From positions 27,012,984 to 27,076,983 of the forward strand of contig NC_092564.1 of NCBI RefSeq assembly GCF_037975245.1: a stretch of DNA of 64,000 nt. Direction: 5' to 3'. Below are positions 1 to 12,300 of this stretch, in pieces (positions within the stretch are counted from its first letter, which is position 1; each line of letters begins with the position of its first letter). This DNA comes from Apostichopus japonicus. Taxonomy: Eukaryota; Echinodermata; Holothuroidea; Aspidochirotida; Stichopodidae. The position numbers and the translations under genes are program-made. The notes beneath the pieces are model-generated. The model was not told where the DNA came from. It searched no databases and saw nothing but the letters and a program-made list of their open reading frames with translations.

Positions 1-2848
1 ACATCTTGCCGGTGCAACGTGCTCGGGAAAGAGCACACTTACCGTTTATTTCACTGTCAGATTTACACATTGAAGCTCCATAATTTCACAATTACCGTAC
101 ATCCTTTTATACAGAAGTATATCTTTGGAGACAAAACTTTTTCGGAAGAAAACTGCCGCCCGTCCTTTGACAATTACACGATATTAAATCAGTCCAGTTT
201 ACCCCGATTGCCGTGTGTTTGTTTACTACATTTGGTGCACTCAAACACTTTTTGGCCCCGGGGGAAGGGGGTGCAACTTTCTTTAGAAAATCTTGTATGC
301 AGCCCCATACAGTTCCCTGGAGACACAGGTACCACCAAAAGTAGACGAATATTGTCTATATCTTAATAGTAATCACCCGCTCATCTAGAAGGCAAGTACA
401 AATATTTACTGAGGGGTGGAAGGGGGGGGGGGCTGTTGGCCAAAATGCCTGGTGTGTGATCAAGTCCACAGAATAGTTTTGTCTTTATTTCTATCAGTTT
501 ACCTGTCAAACTCTTTGCCAATGGTCACACACACACATATGCATGTACAGCATAGTCGAGAGAGGCTGGTTATATCAAGACAGGGAGAGAGCATTATGGG
601 AGGGGCAAAGACTAAGGTACAATTATGTCCGAGGCTTTCGTTTTATTTGATTCTTTTATTATATTCCCCGACGACTAACAACAACATTTCATGTAGATGA
701 TTGGATGGTGGAAGTGGGGATTGGGATGGGACGGTGCAGACAGGAAAGTGATGGTGTGGTAGTAGATTCAGTGTTCTCGATTCTAGCTGCCTAGGGTAGC
801 CCTTTATAGTTTGGTAGACCTGCATAGTTTGGTAGGCCTATGTTGTTTGGTATAGGCCTATAAATTCAATGATGGAACTTCTCATAACACAGGGACAGCT
901 ATGGTGGAAGTCACTACTCTGGTATCCCTATGTCAGCATTTGAAGACGTCATCGTTGTCGTCATAAACTATCGACTTATTTGTATTTGTATTTTTGTCTA
1001 CGGGTTAGTATAAAAAAAAATATGAAAAACAGTACTGATCACTGTGAACATGTTGAATAAATAAAACTTGCAAAGTTTCAAGAATGCAACATTTTGAAGA
1101 TTGAAGAATAAAGAATTATAATATGATATTCCATATCAAGGTATTGATTCTCCTTTCTGATTCCACAGTGGGTGACGTCAGGCGTCTGTATCACACATAC
1201 AGTATTCTCGATACCTGCGTTCGCGGGAAACTAGAAAACAGTTTTAATTTGCTGAACGAAACCATGATTTACTCATAACTTATAACTTAGGGTTTTGCAG
1301 CGACCCGAGCATGTACATGATCGAACGCATGTTTGGAGTGATGCCATTTTCAGAAAGGCTCCAGAGAGGCTATACATGCAACTATAACAACCCTCAACTA
1401 TTTCAACATTGTTTTTACCGCATTTGTGTCTTTGCGCGAAACAAACAAGTAATCTGATAACTTACACAACTTTAGACTTTTCAACGAGCACGTAACCATA
1501 GTATTGTATTAATGGTGGTATAGAGTTGTTACACGGGTTCCCTATATAGGCCTATTCAATAATAACAGGCTACACTAATAGACACACACACACACAGTGG
1601 TTTTTCATGTTGAAAATAAACTTGTAACCACTTTTTCGAATGCAAGTTTATTCTACACTTACACAGAAGGATAAAAAACATAGCTAAATGGATACAGTGA
1701 AAGAAAGAAACGTTTATCTCGTATTTTGTGGCATTTGTATGAATGATTTCATCAAGATTACAGTCAACTTTCACGCTTGCGCAATGTTAGCGATAGCTTG
1801 TTATTTCTTGATTCGCACTTTCTTGCTCATTCTGATCTAACCATTGATGAAAATCACACAGTTGAAGAACTGAACGACAGAGCTAAATCAGAGAGAATGT
1901 GATTACCATTGACTTTGTGGTATTTTAACATCGCAAAATTACCGTATATACCACCCTACATAATAATGCAATCTAGCTATTCATGCATCTTTTCTGCTTT
2001 TCATACTTATGTTTTTAAAACACATACATTGGAGATCTCATAGCACGAGGAACCTTTGGACTAGATGATCAAGCGGATGCTTTAAAGTGGATCCGCGCAG
2101 ACATCGATGATTAGGGAATTACACTGTAGCGCACGAAGCTATGATGTCCATCAGCAACCCTAAGCCTTTAATTTTGCTTTGTAAACTATACATTTGCAAA
2201 ATGTTTTTGTATATATAACAATTTCAAAATTGCAGTTGAAACTTCTTTGTTCGCAGTCTCGATGTCTCCCGTGTTTAGATCCAAACTGTATTCCAGACGT
2301 TCCTAGCTATATAAAAAAAATAATAATAAAAGTATTATTATCAGTTAGCATCATGCTAATAAAATGCATTGTATTATATACCTATCGCATTATATTATAT
2401 ATCTACCGCCTACCACCAAATATTACCAGCATTTGGTGATGATATTACAAGCGTCATTATTTACGCAGAGAGTGTGGAAGCTGGTAGCTTTGATGTTTTG
2501 AAGTAAAGCAGACAACTTTATCATCGCGACATCTTACAGGTATACAATGCACGTATATTGGATACAGTTATTGTACATAGTCGTGCGTGTGAAAGCTGCA
2601 TAGTTTGCAACTCATTAGCATAATAATTAATCAACTAAATAAGACAGAACAGTCAAGGTGACGGAAACAATAGTGCAGGATCGTACGTAGGAATTTCTAT
2701 GCGGTGATGCGTTAACTGGGTGAAGATCTGGACCGTTTGTTGTTGAACACCGTCCTGTGAAAAGGGTCTAAATTTTGCATCATTACTGGTGCATATATAC
2801 AAAATGGTGCTATATTTTGCAACCATATCAATTTGGTTTGTGTCGCAA

Positions 2849-2864
2849 CCCCCCCCCCCCCCCC
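2849..2864. repeat. Poly-C run of 16 with a CA tract
   Basis: Sixteen C bases followed by AACACACACACA. It is one of about a dozen long G or C runs in this window. Confidence 0.85.
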
Positions 2865-5445
2865 AACACACACACATCCCCTCTATTTTACAACATAACA
2901 TCCTTGAATGACATTCAACACTATTTGTCCTTTTATAGCACTTGAGGAACTTACCAAATGGTATAAGTGTATTAAGACAATTAAGTATTCCAGTCACTTT
3001 AACTGATGAACCTCAGAATTTTAGTTAAAGAAGTGGAATTATAGCAATACAAAGAACGATATCCAATTGTTTTAAGCGGTCTACAACATACTCAGAAAAT
3101 AATTTTGTGCCTAAAGTCACCTTCAGCAGTCAAAGACGTTATTCATTATTAATCTATTTTAAATATACGCAAAATTAATAAATGCCAGTTCCAATTAATA
3201 TAGATGGAACCTTGGTTGGCCGAATAGATGATAATATCAACGAGATGTTCGTTATATCGGCCGTCAACCTTTCTCCTTGCCAGGGACATTGTGTTTTAGA
3301 CAAAGTTCTACATGTCTTTGATATAATTTGTTTACAAGCTATGTGTGATATAATCTTTAATGCACAAACTTTCAATACACTGTTCCATAACATATATACG
3401 TCATCGATTAGGGAGTAAGCCTATTTTAGAAATCTCTAACAGGTTTAATATCCTTCCTTGTATATATACATGACCATATTCAAGTCTTCTTTCATATCCA
3501 CGAGTTCTAATGTACAAATTTAGTTTTCAATAATTAAATTTATTGATCTATAACTGAGTCCATAATCTCGCGCTATATCGATGGGTTGGCCTGAATCGAT
3601 TTATTTAGGTTTTTGTTCTTCAGTTCGCTCAAGTTTGGACTCCAAATTAATACGGTATTTTCCGGGAAGAATCACCCAGCGATATGCTGGCTCGTGGAAA
3701 TGTTCAGCAAGGCCCAGTCATAGCTGGCTTTAACAAAGGATGATGGAAGTCTTATTATACCCATATCTTACCCCTACTATACATCGGCACTGAAACAACG
3801 TCACTTGTTGTCAAAGAAAAATTCTATATGGCAATTCTGCATGTATATTACGTTAGACATAATAAATACGACCTGCTCAAAAACGCCAAATAAACTCTAC
3901 GTTGATAGTTGAAACATGTTATGTAAGACAAAGATGAGTCATTTACTACAGTAAGCTACCACCATGAAGATAAAAATATTATAATATGTAGCGAACCTTT
4001 TGGCGTTCCTTGCGATCTTATGCCAACAGGTTGTACACTCGGAGAGGTTACGGATTTGAATTCGAATATACACAGCCAAATATATAAAAGCTCATTTATT
4101 ATGATTATATTAGCGGACATTTCTCAACTTGTTTATTTACTTTATCATCCGGAACACACTTCAGAAAAAACTGATGAAGGAATTTTTCCAAAATGTGAGA
4201 CTAGTTTACCACGTAAAAACATTTTTTATTAAAAACACCAACTAAACGTAGTACCACCCTATGCTTACTGTCGTTGCGTTTCTAAACTTTCTTTAGCTGA
4301 CGTTGGTGTTAAAATTGAAATTTATAATTATCTTATAGCTATCTTCTATGTTTATAGTTTAGAGCAGTAGACCCAACCGACTTTAGCCCGAGGACGAGTC
4401 CATTCGGTATGATCCAGAGCAGAGTTCGAGCAGAGTTCTTAAGTTTTACAATCGTTTTCGGAGAATATAATACCCTCTTTGACGACGAGGCAACCTTTTG
4501 CTGCTTCTTTTGCTGTTTCTGTAGACTAAGAAGAACTTGTATGGCGAGTGGAATTAAGTAAACGGCAGGAAGATTTAAACTTAATGACATGTCACTTATA
4601 GAAACACTGCCCAAGTTTTGGCCTATACTATATAAGCATATATCATTAGTCTATTATTTCTTCTTACATTGTCTTACCAAACATTTAGTGGCCAATATGC
4701 CATTACTAACATGGATGTCAGTTCATTTCGTAAATATACTTTTCATAAATGCAGCGCACGCCAATGATGAATTGTTGTTCATGTTTATACATGAGCATTA
4801 TAACTAGATCATGTAGTTAATATATAAGAAGATTAATTAGTTAATGCAGCTTTCCTTGGGTAACAAAGTTCGTACCTGCGGCACCGTAATTTCACTACAA
4901 GGTATGTAACACAACTTTTTAGACGTATGACAAAATACAAATCTCATACAGTCTGTAACGATAAGTGAGCCTGCGCAAATGGTACCCACATTATAGTGAG
5001 TTGAACCACGTCGAAATTAGTCAACTCAAAAGGAATTGTCTCTGAATTGAACGCAGGCCAGTGCATCGATTCTTCTATAATATAATATTATATTATATAT
5101 ATAATATTCCAAGCAGCTTATATATATATATAGCTGTGCCCATGTTGTACGCGTTAAAACCCGCAATCTTCAAATGAAATTTTTGAAAATTTGCAATAAC
5201 TGTCATAAATAACACAGCTGATTATACATTATGGGTCTGTTCAAACAAATAATAGACCTTATGTTCCGTTTGATAGGGTATAATTCTAGGTTGTGCTCAC
5301 AAAAGTGGAGTAAAGGTTATACATAGTCTCATATATTGTAGTCCGTACATGCGTTAAAACAGTCTAATGAATACTTGGTGTCAAATATGGAGCAAAACGT
5401 TTCATAAATATCGAAAACTAAAAGTGTCACATAGAGATATCACCA

Positions 5446-5660
5446 GTGGCGTGCAAAGAATTTCAAATGTGGGGGATGGGGCAAATACAATATTTACGGC
5501 TTATGTAATAGACTGATTAGGTAGGGGGCTGAAAATTTGTGTAAGTCTCAGAGCCGAATGTAGGATTTTATGAAGGGAGGGGTGGGGAAGGGGGTGGAGC
5601 TGCAATGTGGTCATTGAGACAGACCCCTATGTAGGTGGGCCCGGGGGTTGTACATCAAAT
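5446..5660. mobile_element. Possible remnant of a CAGTGGCG-type DNA transposon
   Basis: CAGTGGCGTGC at the left edge looks like a hAT terminus, followed by G-rich, low-complexity DNA similar in style to the better-defined elements. I see no partner terminus and no target duplication. Confidence 0.25.
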
Positions 5661-6653
5661 GGTGTATTCTGAGTCACGTTTAGACTGTAATTTAGGTCTA
5701 CATAAGTATATATAAACGGTAGGTTGTGCCAGCTCCAAAATTCCCACTGAATCTTTATATGGGTTGTTATGATCAGTTATTTTAGTTGCCAAAGCTGTTC
5801 TTCACCCCAACCATGACAGGTGCACCTATTCCATTGTTTCCCCATTAGTCAGCTATAATACAATGTTACCATCTGATTCTTTCGGCCACACTATACGATA
5901 TCGCCCACAAAATAAATTGCTAAAGTCAACGTCTTCGACTTTGTGTGTTTGTGTTTTGGTTGACAAGTGAGTGCAATCCACCGATACTGTCATAAAATTA
6001 ATAAACAATAAATTATAATAGTAATACTAGCACTGCTAATGGTATAAATTAGTACACTTATTTTTATAAGGTAAGCAGATTATTCACTCACATGTCCTTG
6101 TACAACTGCATGTTCTAATGCTTTAATACTAAGATTGCATAAATATCATCAAGCTAGACACACTTGAATCCACTCATATTCAACTTCCACCCAAACACAT
6201 GTGCTTCAATGTTTCAATGCTTTTCTCTCAACCTTTATGTATTTAATGCAATGTTTATTTTCTGTAAAGGAGATTTTTTCCCCCTTCAAATTCTGATCTA
6301 CCATATTGAAGCTCTTAACGTGAACTAGTGATGGTATTGGTTAACATGTCAACAGTAGTAACATTCTACGTTGAAAACATGAACAGTTAAGACAAAGAGA
6401 AAGTAAAAAGGTTACAGATCTTACTGGCATTATGACGTCATAGATTTACAGCTCACAGACGTCTCTGTAAGCTGTATGATCTCCCAAACCTAAAGAGTTA
6501 AGCTGTTTGAAAGAGATTTTCTTCACCAATAAATAACGTTACATAGAAATATTGATTAGAAAAATATCATCAAGCTGCCCTAGTCTAATAAACTGATATT
6601 GTTTATGTTGTTAATGCTCGAGAAATACGGAGAAAAGCCTAAATACTTCATCG

Positions 6654-6960
6654 GTGCTGTGGCCGAGTGGATAAAGACGGTGGCATTTGAAGCAATGAGG
6701 CTTAGCAATCGGGAGGTTCGGGGTTCGATACCCGGCCGGGTCATAGTAAGGTGGGTTTTTCATCCAAGACCAATCTCCGGTTTTCCCATCTGAAATGACT
6801 TTTTAAATTGAAAAGATTACAAATTTGAGTTAAACTGTTGAATTGGAAGCTACCCGACGTGTAAGTTGTAATCCATAAGCCCTTGCGGGTTTCTCCCACA
6901 TTTGTGGTCGCTTTAAGTGTCGTAAAAATAACTGCTGAAAGAGGAAGAAGAAGAAGAATT
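6654..6960 (+). repeat. tRNA-derived SINE (Ser/Leu-type head) with GAA-rich tail
   Basis: The 5' part resembles a class II tRNA: A box TGGCCGAGTGG (6660-6670) and B box GGTTCGATACC (6722-6732), about 60 bp apart as in long-variable-arm tRNAs. An anticodon-loop-like ATTTGAA suggests tRNA-Ser(UGA). The acceptor arms do not pair, so it is not a tRNA gene. A body follows (TAAGTTGTAATCCATAAGC, CTCCCACATTTGTGGTCGCT) and it ends in a GAAGAAGAA tail. The body's 3' part recurs at 60843. Confidence 0.65.
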
Positions 6961-8339
6961 ACCTATGTTAGATCATCTTGACCTCGGCAAAATTGCGCAA
7001 ACACAATTCTGTGTCGAATTTGCGGGTTGGTATTTTTGAGTTAACGGCCATCATATATGATTGCGTGCCAATCTTTATTCCAGTTGAACGTATGTCCAAC
7101 ATAATATATGGGACTGTATGAATGCCGAAATCTCCTACAGTAGTTAACAATATAGGACGGAAATGAACGCATTCTGCGGAACATTACCTAATATTACAAT
7201 ATACTACAGTCACAATTGTAATAAATGACACTTTTATTATAAGTCACAATGTTTTTAAGCCTAATTTATTCGACCAATTGGATTGCTCTGTTAGATGGTA
7301 TGCTCCATGCATGGTATAGAAATTAAGTTGACCATTTTCATTAGCAAGCAAATCTAAGCTATATTTTGTAATAGAAAATACAGGTATAACTACAGAAACG
7401 AGGACTATAGATCTATATGATGCAACAAATCTGGTCAAATTTAAGAAAAGGCAGTGGGTGGGGGCAAAAATGCCTACTCGCCACAGAACTTTTCAAGGAC
7501 GGAAAAAAAATTGTCAACAGGATAAATAAGTAAATATTTATATAGTAAAGACTAAAGACTATGCCACATAACATAAACATGAATTCTGTATGATAACAAA
7601 GTCTAGTGGTTAGATTGGTATTTTATTGAATTATAAAGCATATGCACAAATTATGTCTTAAGACTTCGTTTTCCAAATAAAAAAGTAAAACACGTGTTGA
7701 AACCTCCACCATGCAGAGCGTTTATAGTCCGCGCACTCGAAACGTTTTGTATCATGACCTATAATGGTATCGGTGATAATCAATAAACGATATAGGTAAT
7801 AACATTCAAGACATTATGGATTCGTTTTCAATCGATCCTTTACATTGAGTCTATTGCCGCAAACTTGTTTGTGGATATGATTAGACTCTTAATAAATTGC
7901 TTTTATTCTGGAGTAATCGAACGATTGTATATAGCCACGTAGTTTCTTAGTTAGGTTAATGTGTATGCGACTCTACGATACAAATGAAACTTTACATTTT
8001 CCAAGTGTTGTGTACATATTGAATGGAGCTGTCAAGTGTGACAATCAGCTACAATGAATACTGGTTATTTCCCTCCACCAATGTCACTGGGAACTTCCCC
8101 TCACGTAGCTAGTATCTCCAATCTATACACTATATTTCCCTCCCCTACTAAAGCTAATTATCTATCTAGCTATGTATATATCTATCCATCCATCCATCAT
8201 ATCATTAAGATTAAAGTTGTTTAAAACGTACCTATACTGGTATAGGTCTAATACTCTGTCGCAACCATCAGTCTTACAGCCGAAAATCTGAAGTTGCCAC
8301 TTCAAAGGTTTAACAATCTAACAATGGCACAAGTGCATA
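6961..8339. other. Downstream flank of the SLC10-like gene
   Basis: AT-rich DNA without a supported coding exon. It contains the candidate AATAAA at 7907-7902 (minus strand) and short TCCA repeats near 8185. Confidence 0.5.
7902..7907 (-). promoter_or_regulatory. Candidate polyadenylation signal for the SLC10-like gene
   Basis: AATAAA on the minus strand about 1.03 kb beyond the stop codon. Such hexamers are common by chance in AT-rich DNA, so this is only a candidate. Confidence 0.2.
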
Positions 8340-8342
8340 CTC

Positions 8343-8376
<34 letters not shown>

Positions 8377-8540
8377 CCTATATATATAGGCTATATATAT
8401 AGGCTATTTATATATAGGCTATTTATATATAGGCTATAAATAGGCTATATATATAGGTATAGCCTATATATAAATAGCCTATATATAGCCTATATATATA
8501 GGCTATATTTATATAGGCTATATATATATATATATACATC
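8340..8540. repeat. (AT)n and TATAGGCTATATA self-complementary array
   Basis: A run of AT followed by alternating TATAGGCTATA and ATAGCCTATAT blocks. The second half is close to the reverse complement of the first, so one long hairpin could form. It lies about 400 bp beyond the stop codon of the SLC10-like gene. Confidence 0.8.
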
Positions 8541-8937
8541 CAAGAAAGCATTTTTGAAACATTTGGCGCAACCTAATAAGTTATAAAGTGTTTTAGTAAT
8601 GTTTTAGATGTTTTATACTATGGTTCAGCTCCTGTGCATGGTTGTATGTAAATCATATAATGATTTTAGATGTATGAATGTATAGGATCGTGTAAATACC
8701 ATCTCATTATCTACAATAATAGTTGAAAAAATATGTCGTTTTACCGAAAATGTCTCCTACAATCACCTACAATGTATCACATCTGTCGATATGACTTTAT
8801 GATGAAACGTTCGATATACAGTGTTCATGCACAGTTTTGTCGGTGAGCATATTTATAGAGTTTTGTCGAGACCGTTTTGGATCAAATTGTTCTCTCGTTT
8901 TCGCAAGCGGTACAGTGAGGGTCTATATAAATATAAG

Positions 8938-9345
8938 TTAAACGCTACCAGTACCACACAAGGCAGGGTGGCCTTTTGAGAAAAGCTCATCAACCGTTTT
9001 GTACACCATAGACCAAATAATACCTTCAACTGGTGCGAAAAGGGCGTATATCGTTGGAAGTTTGAGAACACTCGCTAAGACTTCCGGTACCTCTGCGAAT
9101 GAATGAAGTGCCACAGTTATCACCAACGATCCGTTGACGGAACCAACCGCCACGGATATCGCGATACAAACGTCGTACGGCAACCGCAGGATGAAAGATA
9201 TTAAAAAACCGGAGAAAAACCCGATAAAGGGAAGCAAAAATGCACTCAGGTAAATATGCCAGCCAGCTTTGAAATGATCGATGTGGAAGATGAGGAAGAG
9301 AACGGAGCAGATGACGATACTTATGAGGAAAGTTGCGGAACAGGC
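8938..9345 (-). CDS. SLC10-like gene, last coding exon
   Basis: Encodes residues 202-336 and the TAA stop. The acceptor TTCTTTTCAG|GCC is preceded by a pyrimidine-rich tract, and the phase is 0. It carries the C-terminal helices, including LLPFIGFFSGF and the crossover segment ISVAVGSVNGSL. The cytosolic tail after the last helix is short (KTVDELFSKGHPALCGTGSV). The nearest AATAAA on this strand that I noticed is at 7907-7902, about 1 kb past the stop. Confidence 0.8.
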   Translation of the reverse strand, partial: ACSATFLISIVICSVLFLIFHIDHFKAGWHIYLSAFLLPFIGFFSGFLISFILRLPYDVCIAISVAVGSVNGSLVITVALHSFAEVPEVLASVLKLPTIYALFAPVEGIIWSMVYKTVDELFSKGHPALCGTGSV

Positions 9346-12300
9346 CTGAAAAGAAGAAGAAAAAGAAGAAGAATAAGAAGACGATGAAAATCAATCAAAT
9401 GCATTAATTCAGCATTATCTTTAATATAAAATAGGTACAATAAGTATTCGGCTTCTGACGGGGCGATTATTTCATTTAATATCATTTCATCAGTGCGATG
9501 GTTTATATGTCGACTCATATTCAACGGCACTCTTTGTGTTACAGTTCTGGACTACGACGAGCTACCTAGAAGAAACAATATTATCGCCCGCCTGCAGTTC
9601 TTTTTAGGTTTCCATATTAACGTATCGGTACGCAGCCCTTCCTAACTTTTATTCGTTACTTCGTGACATTATACTGTCGACATGCAGAATTTTAAATTGC
9701 ACATATTGTAAGTCTGTAGTTATACGTACAAAAGGGTTATTACCGTGAAACGTTAGAAAGTGGGTATAAGCAAGTGGCGAGTCCATTGACTCTATAACCA
9801 AAGGTGTTGAACTTACCCTGGCGATGTATTTTGCAACTTTAGGCATGCACCATCTGGTGGCCATGCCGACACCGACCGGTACGATGATCAGAACGAGGTA
9901 CTGGGCGATGTCCAGTGGATAAGCGACAATGAAGAACTCTCTACTCCATGTGCTCGAATAAAAGAAAAACCACATTGGCATAAGACCAATGCACAGAGCT
10001 GTCGATATAGTAGCGATACACACACTGCAATGGAAGGAAGATTAGCAAGTTGTAACACTTGGTAAAAGTTGCAACATATAGCATATAGGGATAAAAACAT
10101 TAAGGTTGCCTTGATCAATGTTTACATGCAGCTATACCATGTTATCACTTAAAGGTTTAACGGTGTTTAAAGTCTAAAACATTTATTGCACAGAAAGGTC
10201 CGTAGCCGGAACTCTGAGTTGAAGGGTTACCAATGGGGGGGGGGGGGGTGGCACAATACCTGTGTCTTGTACCTTTTGAAGTTTTTTTTTTACAAGTATG
10301 AAGCTGTGGGTATGGTAATCTGCACTGAGCACCGGGCAAGCCCCCCCCCCCCCTGTGTCCAGGCCTGGCTACGAGCCTGGGCAAATGGAAAACATTGGTC
10401 CCGATCTCTTCATAATATGATAGATTCCATTCCACGTGGGATATTACGGCGTGTGATCACATGTGGATCGATCGATATTTAAAGATTGAAATTTTATTGA
10501 TGGTCATGATTGATATAGCATTACAGGAAACCCTTTTTCTGCTGGCTTGTAAGCATTAAATAATGAATACCTATACTTTGCGAAGTTTTTAGTGATGCTT
10601 CCATACTCATCTTACTCTTTCTCTGTTTTCTTCGCACTGTTTTGCCTTCTTTATACAGTTGTTATATTGTCTTACGTCCAGTGAGCCTGGAGCTATATAT
10701 GTGAATTTACATCGAATAATTCAATACCTCTGTGCAGCACGATTGCTGATAATGAACCACGTGGGATGGTTATTAAATACCTCGTAACATTTTATGTTAT
10801 GAAATACGAGGAATTTTAATCATTCAGAGTGTACCAAAAATGTTTAATGATCTACGAAAGATCAAATGAAAATGCTGCATTTCAATGATGTAAATGATAT
10901 GGAAGTATGGATTATTAAACGGAAATTGTCTAAATCGAGAATGTTTCGGTATATTCTTCTCAAGTAATGTAGTGATTTGTAGGATCTATACTCATAGGAA
11001 TTCTCGGTATATCATGAGAAGACAAGAAGGAACTGTTCTCTTCTTTTCAACTGAATCGGCATTGTAATAAGAGATTAACATGAAGGAGTTTCAGCTTGCA
11101 TCTATACGTTTATGTATTCGTTTTCATGTATGTTAATCATGGCGACATTACAATAGCATAATATCGCGGCTATTACAATGCAGAGAGAGACAACCCCCTG
11201 CCCCTTCTACCCGTGGGCTATTCCGCGGTCCACAATAGCAGTTAATGTTCCTTGCACACAAGTCATGGATGATAAGTCTAAAACATACATCAGCAAGCCA
11301 CATAAGGGGATGTGGATGTGGTAGAGGGGGGGGGGGCTGTTTCTTCATTTATTTCAGTACATGCATGTTTCCTTTGAAATCAATGGGTTTTACTGATATT
11401 TGTTTAAATGTCAATACTGCTTACATTCACCTTGACATTTTGTTAAAAGTTTCGTCTCTATAAAGTGGTACTATGACAATAGACACAACTATTAAAAAAC
11501 ATTGATATCAACCTAGTTATTTCGAGAAAGTTCTCATCACAATCTTTATCAAAGAAACGGAGATAGCGTGCCTGAGAACATCATAAGCTTTGTATGTTTA
11601 TGGAAATGACGTCATATTTGCTCTCGAGGGGCAGTTAGCTTTCATTAGAACTGGTTTGTGATATTTCTTTGGTTGACAACTCAGAACTGTCATGTGGAGT
11701 TTCAGATTTATACGCTCATACCATCTCACCTGAGGGCTTTTGTAATTATTTATATGTTCTGATGGGATCTACCCTTGCAGTATACGTATTCGCAGAGTAG
11801 ATGTCACAGCATGCTGGCGCTATACTCGCCTGCAAGTCGTAACATAACATAGACCAGTATTACTATACCACCCACAACTCAAAGAGTCTTAGCAACTACA
11901 CTAATTTGGGAGGGGGCTCAAGAGTAACATCAAGGAAGGCTCAACGCCCCCCACCCCCACCCATCACCTGTCAGACAGGACAATACAAAAAGTACAGAAA
12001 CATTTAATCATTTTGCTTCTAAGCACCTTCCATTTTACGAACATTTCTTAAGGGCCGGGGCCACCAGTCATCTTACACCCCTCCCATGGATGACATATAG
12101 CATCTTAGTCCCCGCCTCCTCCCAGAACAAAAGATTTCGGTTACCGCCCGTGTAGATGTTACCTAATTGCATGTTTTTCTTCAAAGTCCAACCAATTATA
12201 CTGAGTCATTAGAATAATCATCCGTACAAACAGTATGAAGAGTTATTTCCACAATATGTAATGACTTGGTACAAGTTGCCTAATAGCTTGATTAGAATTG

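Larger units (their letters stand above)
1..6653. other. Intergenic DNA, no gene recognised
   Basis: Reading frames here have no family resemblance, no plausible splice partners and an AT-driven composition. It holds a poly-C run (2849), AT-rich palindromic sequence (about 5080-5135) and a possible transposon remnant (5446). It runs on to the SINE at 6654. Confidence 0.6.

Noticed and set aside
4339-4614. Possible minus-strand exon with a hydrophobic segment
   Set aside because: It begins with an ATG and has some hydrophobic content, but no family motif and no convincing splice partners.
6654-6745. Functional tRNA-Ser/Leu gene
   Set aside because: A and B boxes are good, but the acceptor arms do not pair and a SINE body follows that recurs elsewhere in the window.
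9026-9530. Other minus-strand frames overlapping the last SLC10-like exon
   Set aside because: They are out of frame with the family-matching translation and include the pyrimidine tract of the splice acceptor.
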